A stretch of DNA of 64,000 nt from Desulfococcus sp041737845 (GCF_041737845.1 NZ_JBGSQX010000037.1:7176-71175), one strand, 5' to 3'; positions 27,482-36,265 are shown, numbered from the stretch's first letter. The notes: generated by a model from the sequence alone, not told the origin. A program made the numbers and translations.

Positions 27482-27504
27482 ACATCTGCACATTGAGGAG
27501 ATGT
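27482..27504 (+). promoter_or_regulatory. Possible expression platform: hairpin around the ribosome binding site
   Basis: ACATCT (27482-27487) can pair with AGATGT (27499-27504), placing the ribosome site GAGG in the loop ten bases before the ATG at 27509. There is no U-run after the aptamer, so control of translation is more likely than of termination. Inference only. Confidence 0.4.
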
Positions 27505-27508
27505 TGCT

Positions 27509-29755
27509 ATGAAAAGCAATTGTTTTAAATTAACACCGCTATTTTACCACCAAGATACTTTTCTAAAGACTTTTTCATTCATCTTCCTGATTTTATTGGT
27601 CTTTTGCAGCTCCGTGCATTCCGCTCAGGTGGAATTGGCATGGGATTCGCCCACAAGCCCCCTCCCCGCAGGATATAAGATACATTACGGCACGGCAAGC
27701 AAGCAATACACGGAGAGCATTGACGCGGGAAATTGCAATACCTGGAGCATGGCCGGTCTCCAAGAAAATAAAACCTATTATTTTGCTGCGACCGCGTATG
27801 ATTCCCGCGGCGGGGAGAGCGGCTTTTCAAATGAGGTTTCTAAATTTATTCCAAGCGGCGGATCCAATACGGACGATAGGGTCCAGTTGGCATTCAGTTT
27901 CAACACGAACGCCGAAGCTTTCGCTTATACAGATGATCTGTTCCGGGGCACCAGCCGCCCGGTATACGCCTCTGGCAGCTATGCCGGTTCCGGGGGGTAT
28001 GGCGGCGGCGGCTTGAAGGTGACGCTGGGCGGCGTGGACGCCAAGTGGATTGTCAACGGCATGTCCGGCGGATGGAAGAAGACCTTTGATGTGGTGCAAG
28101 AAGGGGCTGTAGCCATCAGCTTGAAGTATCGACTGACGATCGCGGGCGAATACGAGGCCGACGAATTCAGCCAGATGCTGGTTTCCGTGGACGGAAAGCT
28201 GATCGGTACGGACGGGCGGGATTATCTGCTGGAGTTGAGGGGCACGGATGTGGACACGCCGCTCCAGGACAGCGGCTGGCGGACGGCAACGATTCGACCG
28301 ACGCTGTCCAAGGGTGTGCATACCCTGGCTGTCGGCGTCTGGAACAACAAGAAAACGGGCGCTCTGGAGACAACTCAGGCATATATTGATGACATCGTGA
28401 TCTCCCAGACGATCATCGCACCGGATGCAGACGCGGACGAATTTTCCGTTGAGGATGGAGACTGCAATGATTCCAATAAGTCGATATACCCCGGCGCTGC
28501 CGAAATCTGTGGAGACAGTATTGATCAGGACTGCGACGGCCGGGATGGGCTCTGCGATGAAGACGTGGACAATGACGGCGACGGCTTTTCGGAAAACGAG
28601 GGGGATACCGATGATGCGAACCCAACCGTGTATCCCGGCGCACCGGAGATCTGCGATGACAATATTGACAATGACATGGACGGATGGACGGATTGTCTGG
28701 ACACCGACTGCCATGCGATGTGCGGTGGGGGCGCTGTTCAGGCGTTTGGGTTCGATAGGCAGGCCGAGGGTTTTGTTTACAAGGACGATATGTTCCGGGG
28801 CACCAGCCGCCCGGCATACGCATCGGGCAATTATGTCGGTTCGGAGGGCTATAGCGGCGGGGGGTTAAAGGTGACGCTCGGAGGTATGGATGCCAAGTGG
28901 GTTACCAATGGCATGTCCGGCGGGTGGTCGAAAACCTTCGAAATGTTCGAAGGAGGCGCAGTGGCCATCAGTTTCAGATATCGTCTGACGATTGCGGGCG
29001 AATATGAAGCCGACGAATACGGCCAGGTGCTGGTTTCCATCGATGGGAAACTCATCGGCACGGACGGGCGGGACCATCTGCTGGAACTGAGGGGTACCGA
29101 TGCGGATACGGCGTTGCAGGACAGCGGATGGCGTACGGCAACGATTCGGCCGACCCTTTCCAAGGGGTTGCATACCCTTGCGGTGGGCGTATGGAACAAT
29201 AAGAAAACAGGCGCTCTGGAGACAACGCGGGCCTATTTTGATGACATCATGATCGAATTAAATGCTTTTCAAGTGACGGACGCCCCCCCGGCTGGTGAAG
29301 TGAAATATCGGATCAATACCGGTGGCCCCATGGTGACCGTCAATGGTATCACCTGGGTATCCGACCGGTTTTACAGCGGCGGCCAGAATACATCCTTAAA
29401 AGATCCGGCCATTCAAGGCACTACTCAGGATGTGCTGTATCGGAGTGAGAGATACGGGAATCAATTTGGTTACCGAATACCGGTCGAGCCGGGCATTTAC
29501 ATGCTGAGGCTTCATTTTGCCGAAGTGAATTTTGCGTCGAGCGGTAAAAGAATTTTTGATGTCTCCGTGGAAAACGGTCAGGCCGGGATTTCTGATTTTG
29601 ATATCGTGTCCGAGGGAGGGACATATATTGCTGTCATGAAGATCCTGGACAATATTTCCGTTCGAGATGGTTTTCTGAATATTGATTTTAAGGCATTGGT
29701 GGATAGCGCCAAGGTATGTGCCATGGAGGTCGTGTTGACCTCCATCGATCTATAG
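27509..29755 (+). CDS. Secreted modular matrix protein: Fn3, two repeat modules, MopE repeats, malectin
   Basis: A 748-residue exported protein under a cyclic di-GMP riboswitch. A long signal peptide (cleavage near residue 38) is followed by a fibronectin type III domain (about 40-113). A ~174-residue module (125-299) leads into MopE-type calcium-binding repeats (303-405) with DGDCND, ICGDSIDQDCDG and DNDGDG motifs. A second module copy (410-583) and a malectin-like carbohydrate-binding domain (597-747) complete it. The module recurs three times in the 1431-residue protein at 41347. Expected to be an extracellular or surface adhesin or matrix protein. No PEP-CTERM or other sorting tail is visible. 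The 5' start follows GAGG. Confidence 0.85.
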   Translation: MKSNCFKLTPLFYHQDTFLKTFSFIFLILLVFCSSVHSAQVELAWDSPTSPLPAGYKIHYGTASKQYTESIDAGNCNTWSMAGLQENKTYYFAATAYDSRGGESGFSNEVSKFIPSGGSNTDDRVQLAFSFNTNAEAFAYTDDLFRGTSRPVYASGSYAGSGGYGGGGLKVTLGGVDAKWIVNGMSGGWKKTFDVVQEGAVAISLKYRLTIAGEYEADEFSQMLVSVDGKLIGTDGRDYLLELRGTDVDTPLQDSGWRTATIRPTLSKGVHTLAVGVWNNKKTGALETTQAYIDDIVISQTIIAPDADADEFSVEDGDCNDSNKSIYPGAAEICGDSIDQDCDGRDGLCDEDVDNDGDGFSENEGDTDDANPTVYPGAPEICDDNIDNDMDGWTDCLDTDCHAMCGGGAVQAFGFDRQAEGFVYKDDMFRGTSRPAYASGNYVGSEGYSGGGLKVTLGGMDAKWVTNGMSGGWSKTFEMFEGGAVAISFRYRLTIAGEYEADEYGQVLVSIDGKLIGTDGRDHLLELRGTDADTALQDSGWRTATIRPTLSKGLHTLAVGVWNNKKTGALETTRAYFDDIMIELNAFQVTDAPPAGEVKYRINTGGPMVTVNGITWVSDRFYSGGQNTSLKDPAIQGTTQDVLYRSERYGNQFGYRIPVEPGIYMLRLHFAEVNFASSGKRIFDVSVENGQAGISDFDIVSEGGTYIAVMKILDNISVRDGFLNIDFKALVDSAKVCAMEVVLTSIDL
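27881..28405 (+). repeat. Matrix module copy 1 (about 174 residues)
   Basis: Protein-level repeat with conserved stretches DDLFRGTSRP, GMSGGW, RLTIAGEYEADE, QDSGWRTAT, WNNKKTGALE and a final DDIVIS. Beta-rich by eye. Copies 2-5 lie at 28736-29257, 42163-42684, 42841-43365 and 43546-44070. I do not recognise a named domain. Confidence 0.8.
28736..29257 (+). repeat. Matrix module copy 2
   Basis: Second copy in the same protein, with DDMFRGTSRP, GMSGGW, RLTIAGEYEADE, QDSGWRTAT and WNNKKTGALE conserved. It is followed directly by the malectin-like domain. Confidence 0.8.
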
Positions 29756-30150
29756 CGCGGGTGCTGGCTTTGAAAACGGAGCGAATTGAACCTGATATAA
29801 ACGCAGGCGGATCATCAGGAATATCGTCCGGCTGAAAACAGAAATGTATCATGGGGGGCTGAAAAAAGCCCCTCCTGATACGACTCTTTACTTGATAACA
29901 AGGCCGTATGCTCTTCCGGAATGAAGGCCGCTCCATTATTGACACGATGTGGCAACTTGGGGTATTGACCCTGATGCTTGGCCGAAAGGCCGTCCCCAGC
30001 GGGGAAAGGATGACATTTTTTTTCCTCCGATAACAAATTATGTAGTTTTTGAATAATCAATTGTGAATTAATACCTTTCTATAAAGATAGTTCTCTTCTA
30101 ACCTCTTGTTCTCGTATTCTTTAATTGTGGGTTCTGGGTGGATGTTTATT
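29756..30150. other. Intergenic region with stem-loops after the matrix protein
   Basis: No supported gene. A large hairpin spans 29846-29881 (GTATCA ... TGATAC ends with a G-rich/C-rich inner stem). GGCC-GAAA-GGCC occupies 29980-29991, and CCCC-AGC-GGGG (29994-30004) is followed by a run of eight T at 30016-30023. The last may be a weak intrinsic terminator for the matrix protein transcript. Confidence 0.4.
29846..29881 (+). terminator. Stem-loop downstream of matrix protein gene
   Basis: An inverted repeat GTATCAtGGGGGGCT ... AGCCCCTCCTGATAC, pairing over most of its length with small internal mismatches, about 90 bases after the stop codon. No strong U-run follows directly. Confidence 0.45.
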
Positions 30151-30166
30151 TGGCACCTATTTTGCT
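30151..30166 (+). promoter_or_regulatory. Sigma-54 promoter, consensus match
   Basis: TGGCAC (30151-30156), five bases, then TTGCT (30162-30166) reproduces the -24/-12 consensus, with exactly ten bases between the GG and GC. It points towards the PEP-CTERM protein gene about 360 bases downstream. In other bacteria many PEP-CTERM genes use RpoN with PrsK/PrsR; neither regulator is in the window. Confidence 0.75.
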
Positions 30167-30352
30167 TCTGCTTTGTCAAGCGTTCAGGCTCGTGATTCAG
30201 TGCAAGGGTGATCCATTGAAAAATCTCCGTATGATGATTATTTTTACTGCATATTTTAAAAAAACCTTTTTGCTGTGTGAAAGAGACCAGCAATATGTCT
30301 CAAAAACTTTTTTCCAGGTCGATGAATGCTCGTGATGGAGGAGGCTCATAGC

Positions 30353-30376
30353 ATGAAGTCTTCAAGGGCAAGATGA
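30353..30376 (+). CDS. Seven-codon leader ORF with strong ribosome site
   Basis: GGAGGAGG (30337-30344) stands eight bases before ATG AAG TCT TCA AGG GCA AGA TGA, encoding MKSSRAR. Its stop overlaps an ATG at 30373 (ATGA), in frame with the PEP-CTERM protein downstream. This is the pattern of a translationally coupled leader peptide. Not tested; could be chance. Confidence 0.4.
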   Translation: MKSSRAR

Positions 30377-30522
30377 TTCGACAGCAAGACCTCATACCTC
30401 TGAAGATCTGTGCTTTTGGCTTGATGTTCTCGGAAGGGGAGCAAAATATCCACCACAGGAACGAGTTGGTCAGGTGCCCATCCATGCAGAGAGCAAAACA
30501 ACATTCGTGTTGCTGGGGAAAT

Positions 30523-30999
30523 ATGATTGGGAAAATAGGCAAAACTTTGCTTTCCTTCGTCTTTATATCCGTATTGATCTCCGGATCAGAATCCATTGAA
30601 GACAACCCGGAATTAACCAAAGGTGGAAGAGGTTTTCAGAACGTAAGCGCAACAACCGCGTATCACGATGAATCGAATCTTGGCTCCGTGTCGCCGGCCT
30701 ACGGAAATGATGGTTCCACCCTCGAGGCAGTTGGCATTGGAGATGGCGAGGATATTGATGGACAGGCATACGCGTTGTTTTCCCCCCATGTGGATATGGT
30801 TTCAAAGATGGCCCCTGGTTCAGCGATTGATGGTGATTGGGTATTGACATTTGAACAGGGGCGCGGCCGAAAGAATGAGAAGGATCCCGTTTTTTACGGT
30901 GATGACAGAAAGGCTGTCTTGGAGCCCGGTGCTATAAGCGTCCTGGGTTTTGGACTTATCGGGCTGTTTACGATTGTGAGACTTAGATTGAAAAAATGA
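30523..30999 (+). CDS. Exported protein with PEP-CTERM-like sorting tail
   Basis: A 158-residue protein: signal peptide (GKTLLSFVFISVLISG), a polar middle region without a recognised domain, and a C-terminal tail with LEPGAISVLGFGLIGLF followed by basic RLRLKK. That is the layout of a PEP-CTERM exosortase signal, with EPG in place of PEP/EPA. Such proteins are cut by an exosortase and are tied to exopolysaccharide production. No exosortase gene lies in the window. The start at 30523 puts the signal peptide first and has GGGGA upstream; the frame is open from 30373, which could be used through coupling to the leader ORF. Confidence 0.72.
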   Translation: MIGKIGKTLLSFVFISVLISGSESIEDNPELTKGGRGFQNVSATTAYHDESNLGSVSPAYGNDGSTLEAVGIGDGEDIDGQAYALFSPHVDMVSKMAPGSAIDGDWVLTFEQGRGRKNEKDPVFYGDDRKAVLEPGAISVLGFGLIGLFTIVRLRLKK

Positions 31000-31400
31000 T
31001 TTGATGGGGAGGCGTAAAAAGGGTGCAGTCTTCAAAAACAACACCGAGCCGAAGCCATAAACGGCAGCGTAACGGCTGAAAAACAACATCTCTTTCCGTC
31101 AACAAAACTTCACCGTGGATTTTTGATAAACCCCCATGACAGATGGTTCTGCTGACATTTCGAGAACAAAGCCGGCGAATTCCGGGGAATGAGTCTTGCT
31201 TGTGCGTTTTTCAGTGACGATGGGTAACGCGCACCGCCGGTGTCGATTTTTTGGCGGAACCGTCAAATTTACTGGAGGCGACCAGAGCGCTTTACCTGAC
31301 ACGGAAAAAAGGTTATAAAATTAATTTTGAATAGAATTGCATAACAATTACGATTCGGTTCCGGTCAAAAATTATGCCTTTTACTCTCAAGGGATTGTTC
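31000..31400 (+). other. Intergenic region before the kinase-like gene
   Basis: About 400 bases with no gene or recognisable RNA. The only useful signal is AAGGGA (31389-31394) placed six bases before the ATG at 31401. Confidence 0.3.
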
Positions 31401-32486
31401 ATGAAGTGGAAACTGACGCCGCAGGGTATTCGAATGGTGAAAGAGGGTTTCAGAGAAAACATTCGAAACCGGGAAGCAGAGGGTCGGGAAAGTGCCGTGG
31501 CCCCGGATTGCAGTGCTCCCGAACATTGTGCGGTGGTCGAGGACAATCCAGACTTTCCGGTAAAACAGCCAAACAGACTTGACGTACCCGACAACGAGCC
31601 CACCGAAAAAAATGACAATCGATGGCCTTCTGGCGTATCGGCCGCCCAACCCAATAAACGAAAAAAGAGAAAGCGAAACGCAGGAAGCCCTCCGCAACCC
31701 ATCGTTAAATCAAAAACAATTCGGGATGTTGAAAATCAACTGAAGAACGCCATTCTTATCGCAAAAGAGCGAGAGCTCAAAAAAGAATTTAATGACGCGA
31801 CTGGTGTCCTGCAGGAAGACCATGGCAAAGGGCTCTCATTATCCCAAAAAAAAATGAGGGTCAAGCCTCGGTTGGTGCTTTTATTGGCTTCAGATTCTGT
31901 TGAAGCGGAATGCTTCAAACTCTTGCAGACTCTTTTGTTTTTTTCCTCCGACAGAAAGGTGCGGCGGCCGATTCTGATCACCAGCGCGCTTCCGGGTGAA
32001 CTTTTGCTGGTCGATTGTGATTTGAAAAGCCCGGCTCTTGGTGAGTTGTTCGAAATTGATAGGATCTCCGGTCTCAGTGACTATTTCACCAGTGGCGTCC
32101 CTTTATCCGGTAAAATCCATAAAACCGGCATGGAGGGATTAAGTGTCCTGTCCGACTGGCGCGACCCGGAAAATTCGGTCTCCTCTCCATGTCTATCGGA
32201 AACGAAAGCATTACTGGCTGAATGGATTGAGTGTTTCGATGAGCGGACTGCTATTTTTTTCCCTGCGCCGTTTTCATTTCCTTCGGAAAAATCGGATCAG
32301 GCAGCGTTGACGGATGATGTCCTGTTTGTGATCGACTATGGGGTGATGCCCCGGGAAAGCAGCGATGAACTGGTGGAACGGATCGGGCATGACAAGGTTC
32401 TGCGACGCGTTGTAACCGGTAAAAAGAATGATATGCCTCCATGCGATAAAAAATACACATACGGTCCATCTGGAAGGCCGGTTTGA
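31401..32486 (+). CDS. Degenerate BY-type tyrosine autokinase homologue lacking its P-loop
   Basis: A 361-residue cytoplasmic protein. After a low-complexity, charged N-terminus (about 1-150), it aligns with CpsD/XrtA-associated tyrosine autokinases: 'DSVEAECFKLLQTLLFF', 'RPILITSALPGE', 'LLLVDCDLKSPALGELFEID' and 'GLSDYFTSGVPLSGKIHKT'. Normally SALPGE is followed by the Walker A GK-S/T and about 20 more residues before LLLVD; here the two blocks join directly, in frame. The Walker B-like 'DSPP' also reads FFPAPF. ATP binding is therefore doubtful. The tail has only two tyrosines. It may be a regulatory pseudokinase for polysaccharide length control, or a decaying gene. Confidence 0.75.
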   Translation: MKWKLTPQGIRMVKEGFRENIRNREAEGRESAVAPDCSAPEHCAVVEDNPDFPVKQPNRLDVPDNEPTEKNDNRWPSGVSAAQPNKRKKRKRNAGSPPQPIVKSKTIRDVENQLKNAILIAKERELKKEFNDATGVLQEDHGKGLSLSQKKMRVKPRLVLLLASDSVEAECFKLLQTLLFFSSDRKVRRPILITSALPGELLLVDCDLKSPALGELFEIDRISGLSDYFTSGVPLSGKIHKTGMEGLSVLSDWRDPENSVSSPCLSETKALLAEWIECFDERTAIFFPAPFSFPSEKSDQAALTDDVLFVIDYGVMPRESSDELVERIGHDKVLRRVVTGKKNDMPPCDKKYTYGPSGRPV

Positions 32487-32786
32487 AAACGAGAAGAGCC
32501 GACAAGCCAATACAGATGGCGAGTCTTCCCGGTTATCGACATGCATCCGGAAAACTGCCGATCCTGAGGAGGATCGCAGCGGCCGGTGAGGCGTATTTTA
32601 CGCTAATGCCTGCATGCGCGACGGGGTCATCCTGATTTGACATCTGGAAAAGGATGTCGACTGGATTAAAAAACAATATTTTTAGAATAAGAACAATAAG
32701 TTGCAATGTAGCCGGCCGTGCAATCGGCAAAGCGGAGCTATAGTTAAGTATGGCAAAACAGCCAGTCCGGGGAGGAACGCGACAAG
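32487..32786 (+). other. Intergenic region upstream of the initiating glycosyltransferase
   Basis: About 300 bases with no gene. It contains TTGACA (32637-32642) without a convincing -10 at the right distance and a TATAGT (32739-32744). AGGAGG-like GGGGAGGAAC precedes the next start. Confidence 0.3.
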
Positions 32787-34199
32787 ATGTTTGAGGATCG
32801 GTCCAAGGAGTTTGATCGCGCTCTGTTGATGCTGGACATCACGTCCATCCTTATTGCCTTCTTTGCATCTTATGGTTTCAGGTTCGGGTTTTCAGGCTAT
32901 GACAGGGGAAACTTCTATGAACACATATCCATCCTCCCAATGATATTTGCGCTGATACTTTTTCACCTTTCGTACTTTAACGCATACGTCTCTCCCCGAC
33001 GGATGAGAATGGTCGACTATGTCTGGGCGGTTTCCAAAAGTGTTGCAGCCGCGATGACAGCCATTCTGGGTGTTATTTTTTTCCTGAAGCTCAACTTTGT
33101 AAGCCGGGTCGTCATTATCAACTTCACGGGTTTGATTCTCGCAATGCTTATTTTAGACAGGGTTTTCATCGTTTCATATTTTCGGAGGTCTTTGAACAGG
33201 GGGGAATATTTTCTGAAGGTGCTGATCATCGGTACCGGAAACCGTGCAATTCACCTGTCGCGCGTATTGCGCGAGAAGGTCGAATGGGGGGTCGATATTG
33301 TGGGATATATTGATCCCAAATTGGATCTCGTTGGATCGGAGGTTTTGGGGGTGCCTGTCCTGGGGACGGTGGAGGATATCAGCAGCATCTTGAAGCAATA
33401 CGTCATTGACGAAGTACTGCTGGCCATTCCCCGAACGCTTATCGGCGATGTCGAATCCATCGCCCACGCCTGTGAAGAAGAGGGGATCAAACTGAGGATT
33501 ATGGCGGATCTTTACGATCTTGAGGTTGCACGTGTCAGCCTCATGCAATTGGACGCCATTCCGCTGCTGACCCTTGAGCCCGTTGCGCTGGATGAAGGTA
33601 AACTTTTTCTGAAAAGGCTCATCGATGTCGCTGCCGTCACGCTTTCCATGCCGGTGCTCCTGCCTTTGATGGGGTGTGTCGCCCTCGCAATAAAGTTCGA
33701 TTCGCCGGGTCCGGTTTTTTTTCTTCAAGATCGGGTGGGCCTGAAGAAGCGGCAATTCAAAATGATCAAGTTCCGCTCCATGTATGTGGGAAGCGAAGGA
33801 AAATTAAAGGAATTGGAGCACCTGAATGAAGCCCAGGGACCTATATTCAAAATGACCAACGATCCCCGTGTGACCCGTGTCGGCAGATTTATCCGTCGAA
33901 CCAGCCTGGATGAGATTCCCCAACTGCTCAACGTCCTCGGAGGAAGCATGAGTCTTGTGGGGCCTCGGCCCATGTCCGTCCGGGATGTGAACCTTTTTGA
34001 CCGGGGTATTCAGCGAAAAAGATTCAGCGTAAAACCGGGCATAACATGCCTGTGGCAAATCAGCGGGCGCAGCAATCTGCCGTTTTCGAAATGGCTGGAA
34101 TTTGATTTGGAATATATTGAAAAATGGTCTTTGACCCTCGATTTCAAGATTTTACTCAAAACAGTTCCCGTGGTATTGCGTGGAAACGGTGCGGTTTGA
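32787..34199 (+). CDS. Undecaprenyl-phosphate sugar phosphotransferase (WcaJ/WbaP type)
   Basis: A 470-residue membrane enzyme that starts polysaccharide repeat units by moving a sugar-1-phosphate onto undecaprenyl phosphate. It has four N-terminal helices, a CoA-binding-like middle domain ('VLIIGTGNRAIHLSRVL'), and a C-terminal bacterial sugar transferase domain with 'DRVGLKKRQFKMIKFRSM', 'RRTSLDEIPQLLNVL' and 'SLVGPRP'. Length fits the family. First committed enzyme of the locus. Confidence 0.93.
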   Translation: MFEDRSKEFDRALLMLDITSILIAFFASYGFRFGFSGYDRGNFYEHISILPMIFALILFHLSYFNAYVSPRRMRMVDYVWAVSKSVAAAMTAILGVIFFLKLNFVSRVVIINFTGLILAMLILDRVFIVSYFRRSLNRGEYFLKVLIIGTGNRAIHLSRVLREKVEWGVDIVGYIDPKLDLVGSEVLGVPVLGTVEDISSILKQYVIDEVLLAIPRTLIGDVESIAHACEEEGIKLRIMADLYDLEVARVSLMQLDAIPLLTLEPVALDEGKLFLKRLIDVAAVTLSMPVLLPLMGCVALAIKFDSPGPVFFLQDRVGLKKRQFKMIKFRSMYVGSEGKLKELEHLNEAQGPIFKMTNDPRVTRVGRFIRRTSLDEIPQLLNVLGGSMSLVGPRPMSVRDVNLFDRGIQRKRFSVKPGITCLWQISGRSNLPFSKWLEFDLEYIEKWSLTLDFKILLKTVPVVLRGNGAV

Positions 34200-34267
34200 C
34201 AGTACATGCCAAAAAAGGCCATAGCGGCATGTGTCTATTCTAAATGCGGCTGTCATAAGGAACGTGT

Positions 34268-35041
34268 ATGAAAGTAGTCATCTTAGCTGGAGGATTCGGT
34301 ACCCGTCTGTCGGAAGAAACCGTCGTGAAACCAAAGCCCATGGTGACGATCGGAGAGAAACCCATACTTTGGCACATCATGAAGATCTACTCCTCTTATG
34401 GATTGAATGATTTCGTTATCTGCCTCGGGTACAAGGGGTCTTACATCAAGGAATACTTTGCCAATTATTTTCTCCATTCCTCCGATGTCGCCTTTGACCT
34501 GGCCAGGAACAGCATGCAGGTCCTTAAAACGGATGCCGAACCCTGGAGGGTTACACTGGTGGATACGGGCGAAAACACGATGACGGGCGGGCGTCTCAAG
34601 CGGGTTCGAGATCATATCGGCAATGAAGCCTTCTGTTTTACCTATGGCGACGGTCTCACCGACGCCAATATCGGCGAACTCATCGCATTTCACAAACGCC
34701 ATGGTGCGTTGAGCACCTTGACGGCTGTCCAGCCCCCGGGGCGGTTTGGCGCCTTCAAGCTTTCCCATGGACACCACAAGATCGAATCGTTCCGTGAAAA
34801 ACCGGAGGGGGACGGCGCATGGATCAACGGCGGTTTTTTCGTTTTAGAACCGGAAGTGATAAACTACATCGACGGGGATGCAACCACCTGGGAGCGTGAG
34901 CCCATGGAAACCCTGACGGATGAAGGCAACATGGCGGCCTATCGCCACAACGGGTTTTGGCATCCCATGGATACGCTTCGGGATAAAAATTATCTTGAAG
35001 AGCTATGGAAGAGCGGAAACGCGCCATGGAAGGTCTGGTGA
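34268..35041 (+). CDS. rfbF: Glucose-1-phosphate cytidylyltransferase
   Basis: A 257-residue nucleotidyltransferase with the signature LAGGFGTRLSEETVVKPKPM and 'CLGYKGSYIKEYF', and 'TYGDGLTDANI' for the metal-binding aspartates. RfbF makes CDP-glucose from CTP and glucose 1-phosphate. It is the first of five closely spaced sugar-nucleotide genes. CDP-glucose 4,6-dehydratase and the E1 enzyme that usually follow are not present. Confidence 0.92.
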   Translation: MKVVILAGGFGTRLSEETVVKPKPMVTIGEKPILWHIMKIYSSYGLNDFVICLGYKGSYIKEYFANYFLHSSDVAFDLARNSMQVLKTDAEPWRVTLVDTGENTMTGGRLKRVRDHIGNEAFCFTYGDGLTDANIGELIAFHKRHGALSTLTAVQPPGRFGAFKLSHGHHKIESFREKPEGDGAWINGGFFVLEPEVINYIDGDATTWEREPMETLTDEGNMAAYRHNGFWHPMDTLRDKNYLEELWKSGNAPWKVW

Positions 35042-35163
35042 TCCATGTCTTGGAAGGGATTCGGCATTCTGCCGGTTTGATCGGTTTCGGCACGATATCG
35101 CGTCGTTTTTTTGAAGAATATTAAGATAATTCATACCTGGAAAAAATATCGGAGAAGAAGTCA

Positions 35164-36213
35164 ATGCGCATCTTGATTACGGGAAATATGGGGTATGTCG
35201 GGTCATACTTGGTTCAGCATCTGCGTTCGGTGTTGCCGGATCTTTCAATCGTCGGTTATGATATGGGCTATTTTGCCCACTGCCTCACCAATGCCGCCTG
35301 TCTTCCGGAACATCGGGTTGACCTGCAGTATTTCGCGGACATCCGCACCATATCGGCCGATATCCTGACCAACAACAAGATCGATGCCGTGGTTCATTTG
35401 GCGGCGATTTCCAACGATCCCATGGGCAAGACCTACGAAGACGTGACCCTCGACGTTAATTACCGGTCGAGCGTCCGTCTGGCGAGATTGGCCAAAGAAA
35501 CCGGCGTCCAAAGCTTCATCTTTGCATCGAGCTGCAGCATGTATGGGTCGGCGGACGACAGCGCCAAAACCGAGACATCGCCGTTGAACCCGCTCACCGC
35601 ATACGCCCGGTCGAAGGTCAACACGGAAAAAGAACTTAAGGAGATCGCGGGAGACGGTTTGAAAGTTACATGCCTGAGGTTTGCGACGGCGTGCGGCATG
35701 AGCGATCGGCTGCGTCTCGACTTGGTGCTCAATGACTTCGTTGCAGGCGCGGTCGCCTCAAAAAAGATCACGATTCTGAGCGACGGAACCCCCTGGCGGC
35801 CGCTGATCAATGTCAAGGACATGGCGCTGGCGATTGAATGGGCGCTCTCCCGCCCGACCGATCTGGGCGCGTTTGTCGCGGTCAATACCGGCAGCGACCG
35901 CTGGAACTATCAGGTCCGGGAACTGGCCGAGGCCGCGGCGGAGGTCATCCCCGGCGTGGAGGTCTCCATCAACACGAACGCGGAGCCGGACAAGCGTTCT
36001 TATCGGGTGGATTTTTCACTTTTCAAGCAGATTGCCCCCCATCACCAGCCCCGCTATGATTTGACCGCCACCATCCGTGAACTCCAGGAGGGGCTGGAGG
36101 CGATGAGATTCAGTGATCCCAACTTCAGGAATTCCTATTTCATGCGCCTGAAGGTGCTGAACAGGTTCCGGGAGCTGAACCTGTTGACCCCTGAACTCAA
36201 TTGGGCAAAGTGA
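35164..36213 (+). CDS. NAD-dependent epimerase/dehydratase (extended SDR)
   Basis: A 349-residue short-chain dehydrogenase. The Rossmann motif reads TGNMGYVGSYL, with 'VVHLAAISNDP', catalytic 'SSCSMYGSADD' and Y-x-x-x-K as YARSK. Likely acts on the nucleotide sugar made by the neighbouring cytidylyltransferase, as a dehydratase, epimerase or reductase. Product unknown. Confidence 0.88.
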   Translation: MRILITGNMGYVGSYLVQHLRSVLPDLSIVGYDMGYFAHCLTNAACLPEHRVDLQYFADIRTISADILTNNKIDAVVHLAAISNDPMGKTYEDVTLDVNYRSSVRLARLAKETGVQSFIFASSCSMYGSADDSAKTETSPLNPLTAYARSKVNTEKELKEIAGDGLKVTCLRFATACGMSDRLRLDLVLNDFVAGAVASKKITILSDGTPWRPLINVKDMALAIEWALSRPTDLGAFVAVNTGSDRWNYQVRELAEAAAEVIPGVEVSINTNAEPDKRSYRVDFSLFKQIAPHHQPRYDLTATIRELQEGLEAMRFSDPNFRNSYFMRLKVLNRFRELNLLTPELNWAK

Positions 36214-36265
36214 TTCGCACAAATGCTTGCTTTTTCGGATCCGTTAACACGAATGGAGGGCTGTT

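Noticed and set aside
27161..27493. 110-residue minus-strand open frame across the leader of the matrix protein
   Set aside because: It runs antisense through the riboswitch and has no coding features.
29970..30005. CTGATG followed by a GGCC-GAAA-GGCC hairpin, reminiscent of a hammerhead ribozyme core
   Set aside because: In a hammerhead the GAAA must follow stem II, not form its loop, and no cleavage-site stem was found.
32637..32665. TTGACA as a promoter for the initiating glycosyltransferase
   Set aside because: No acceptable -10 box at 16-18 bases.
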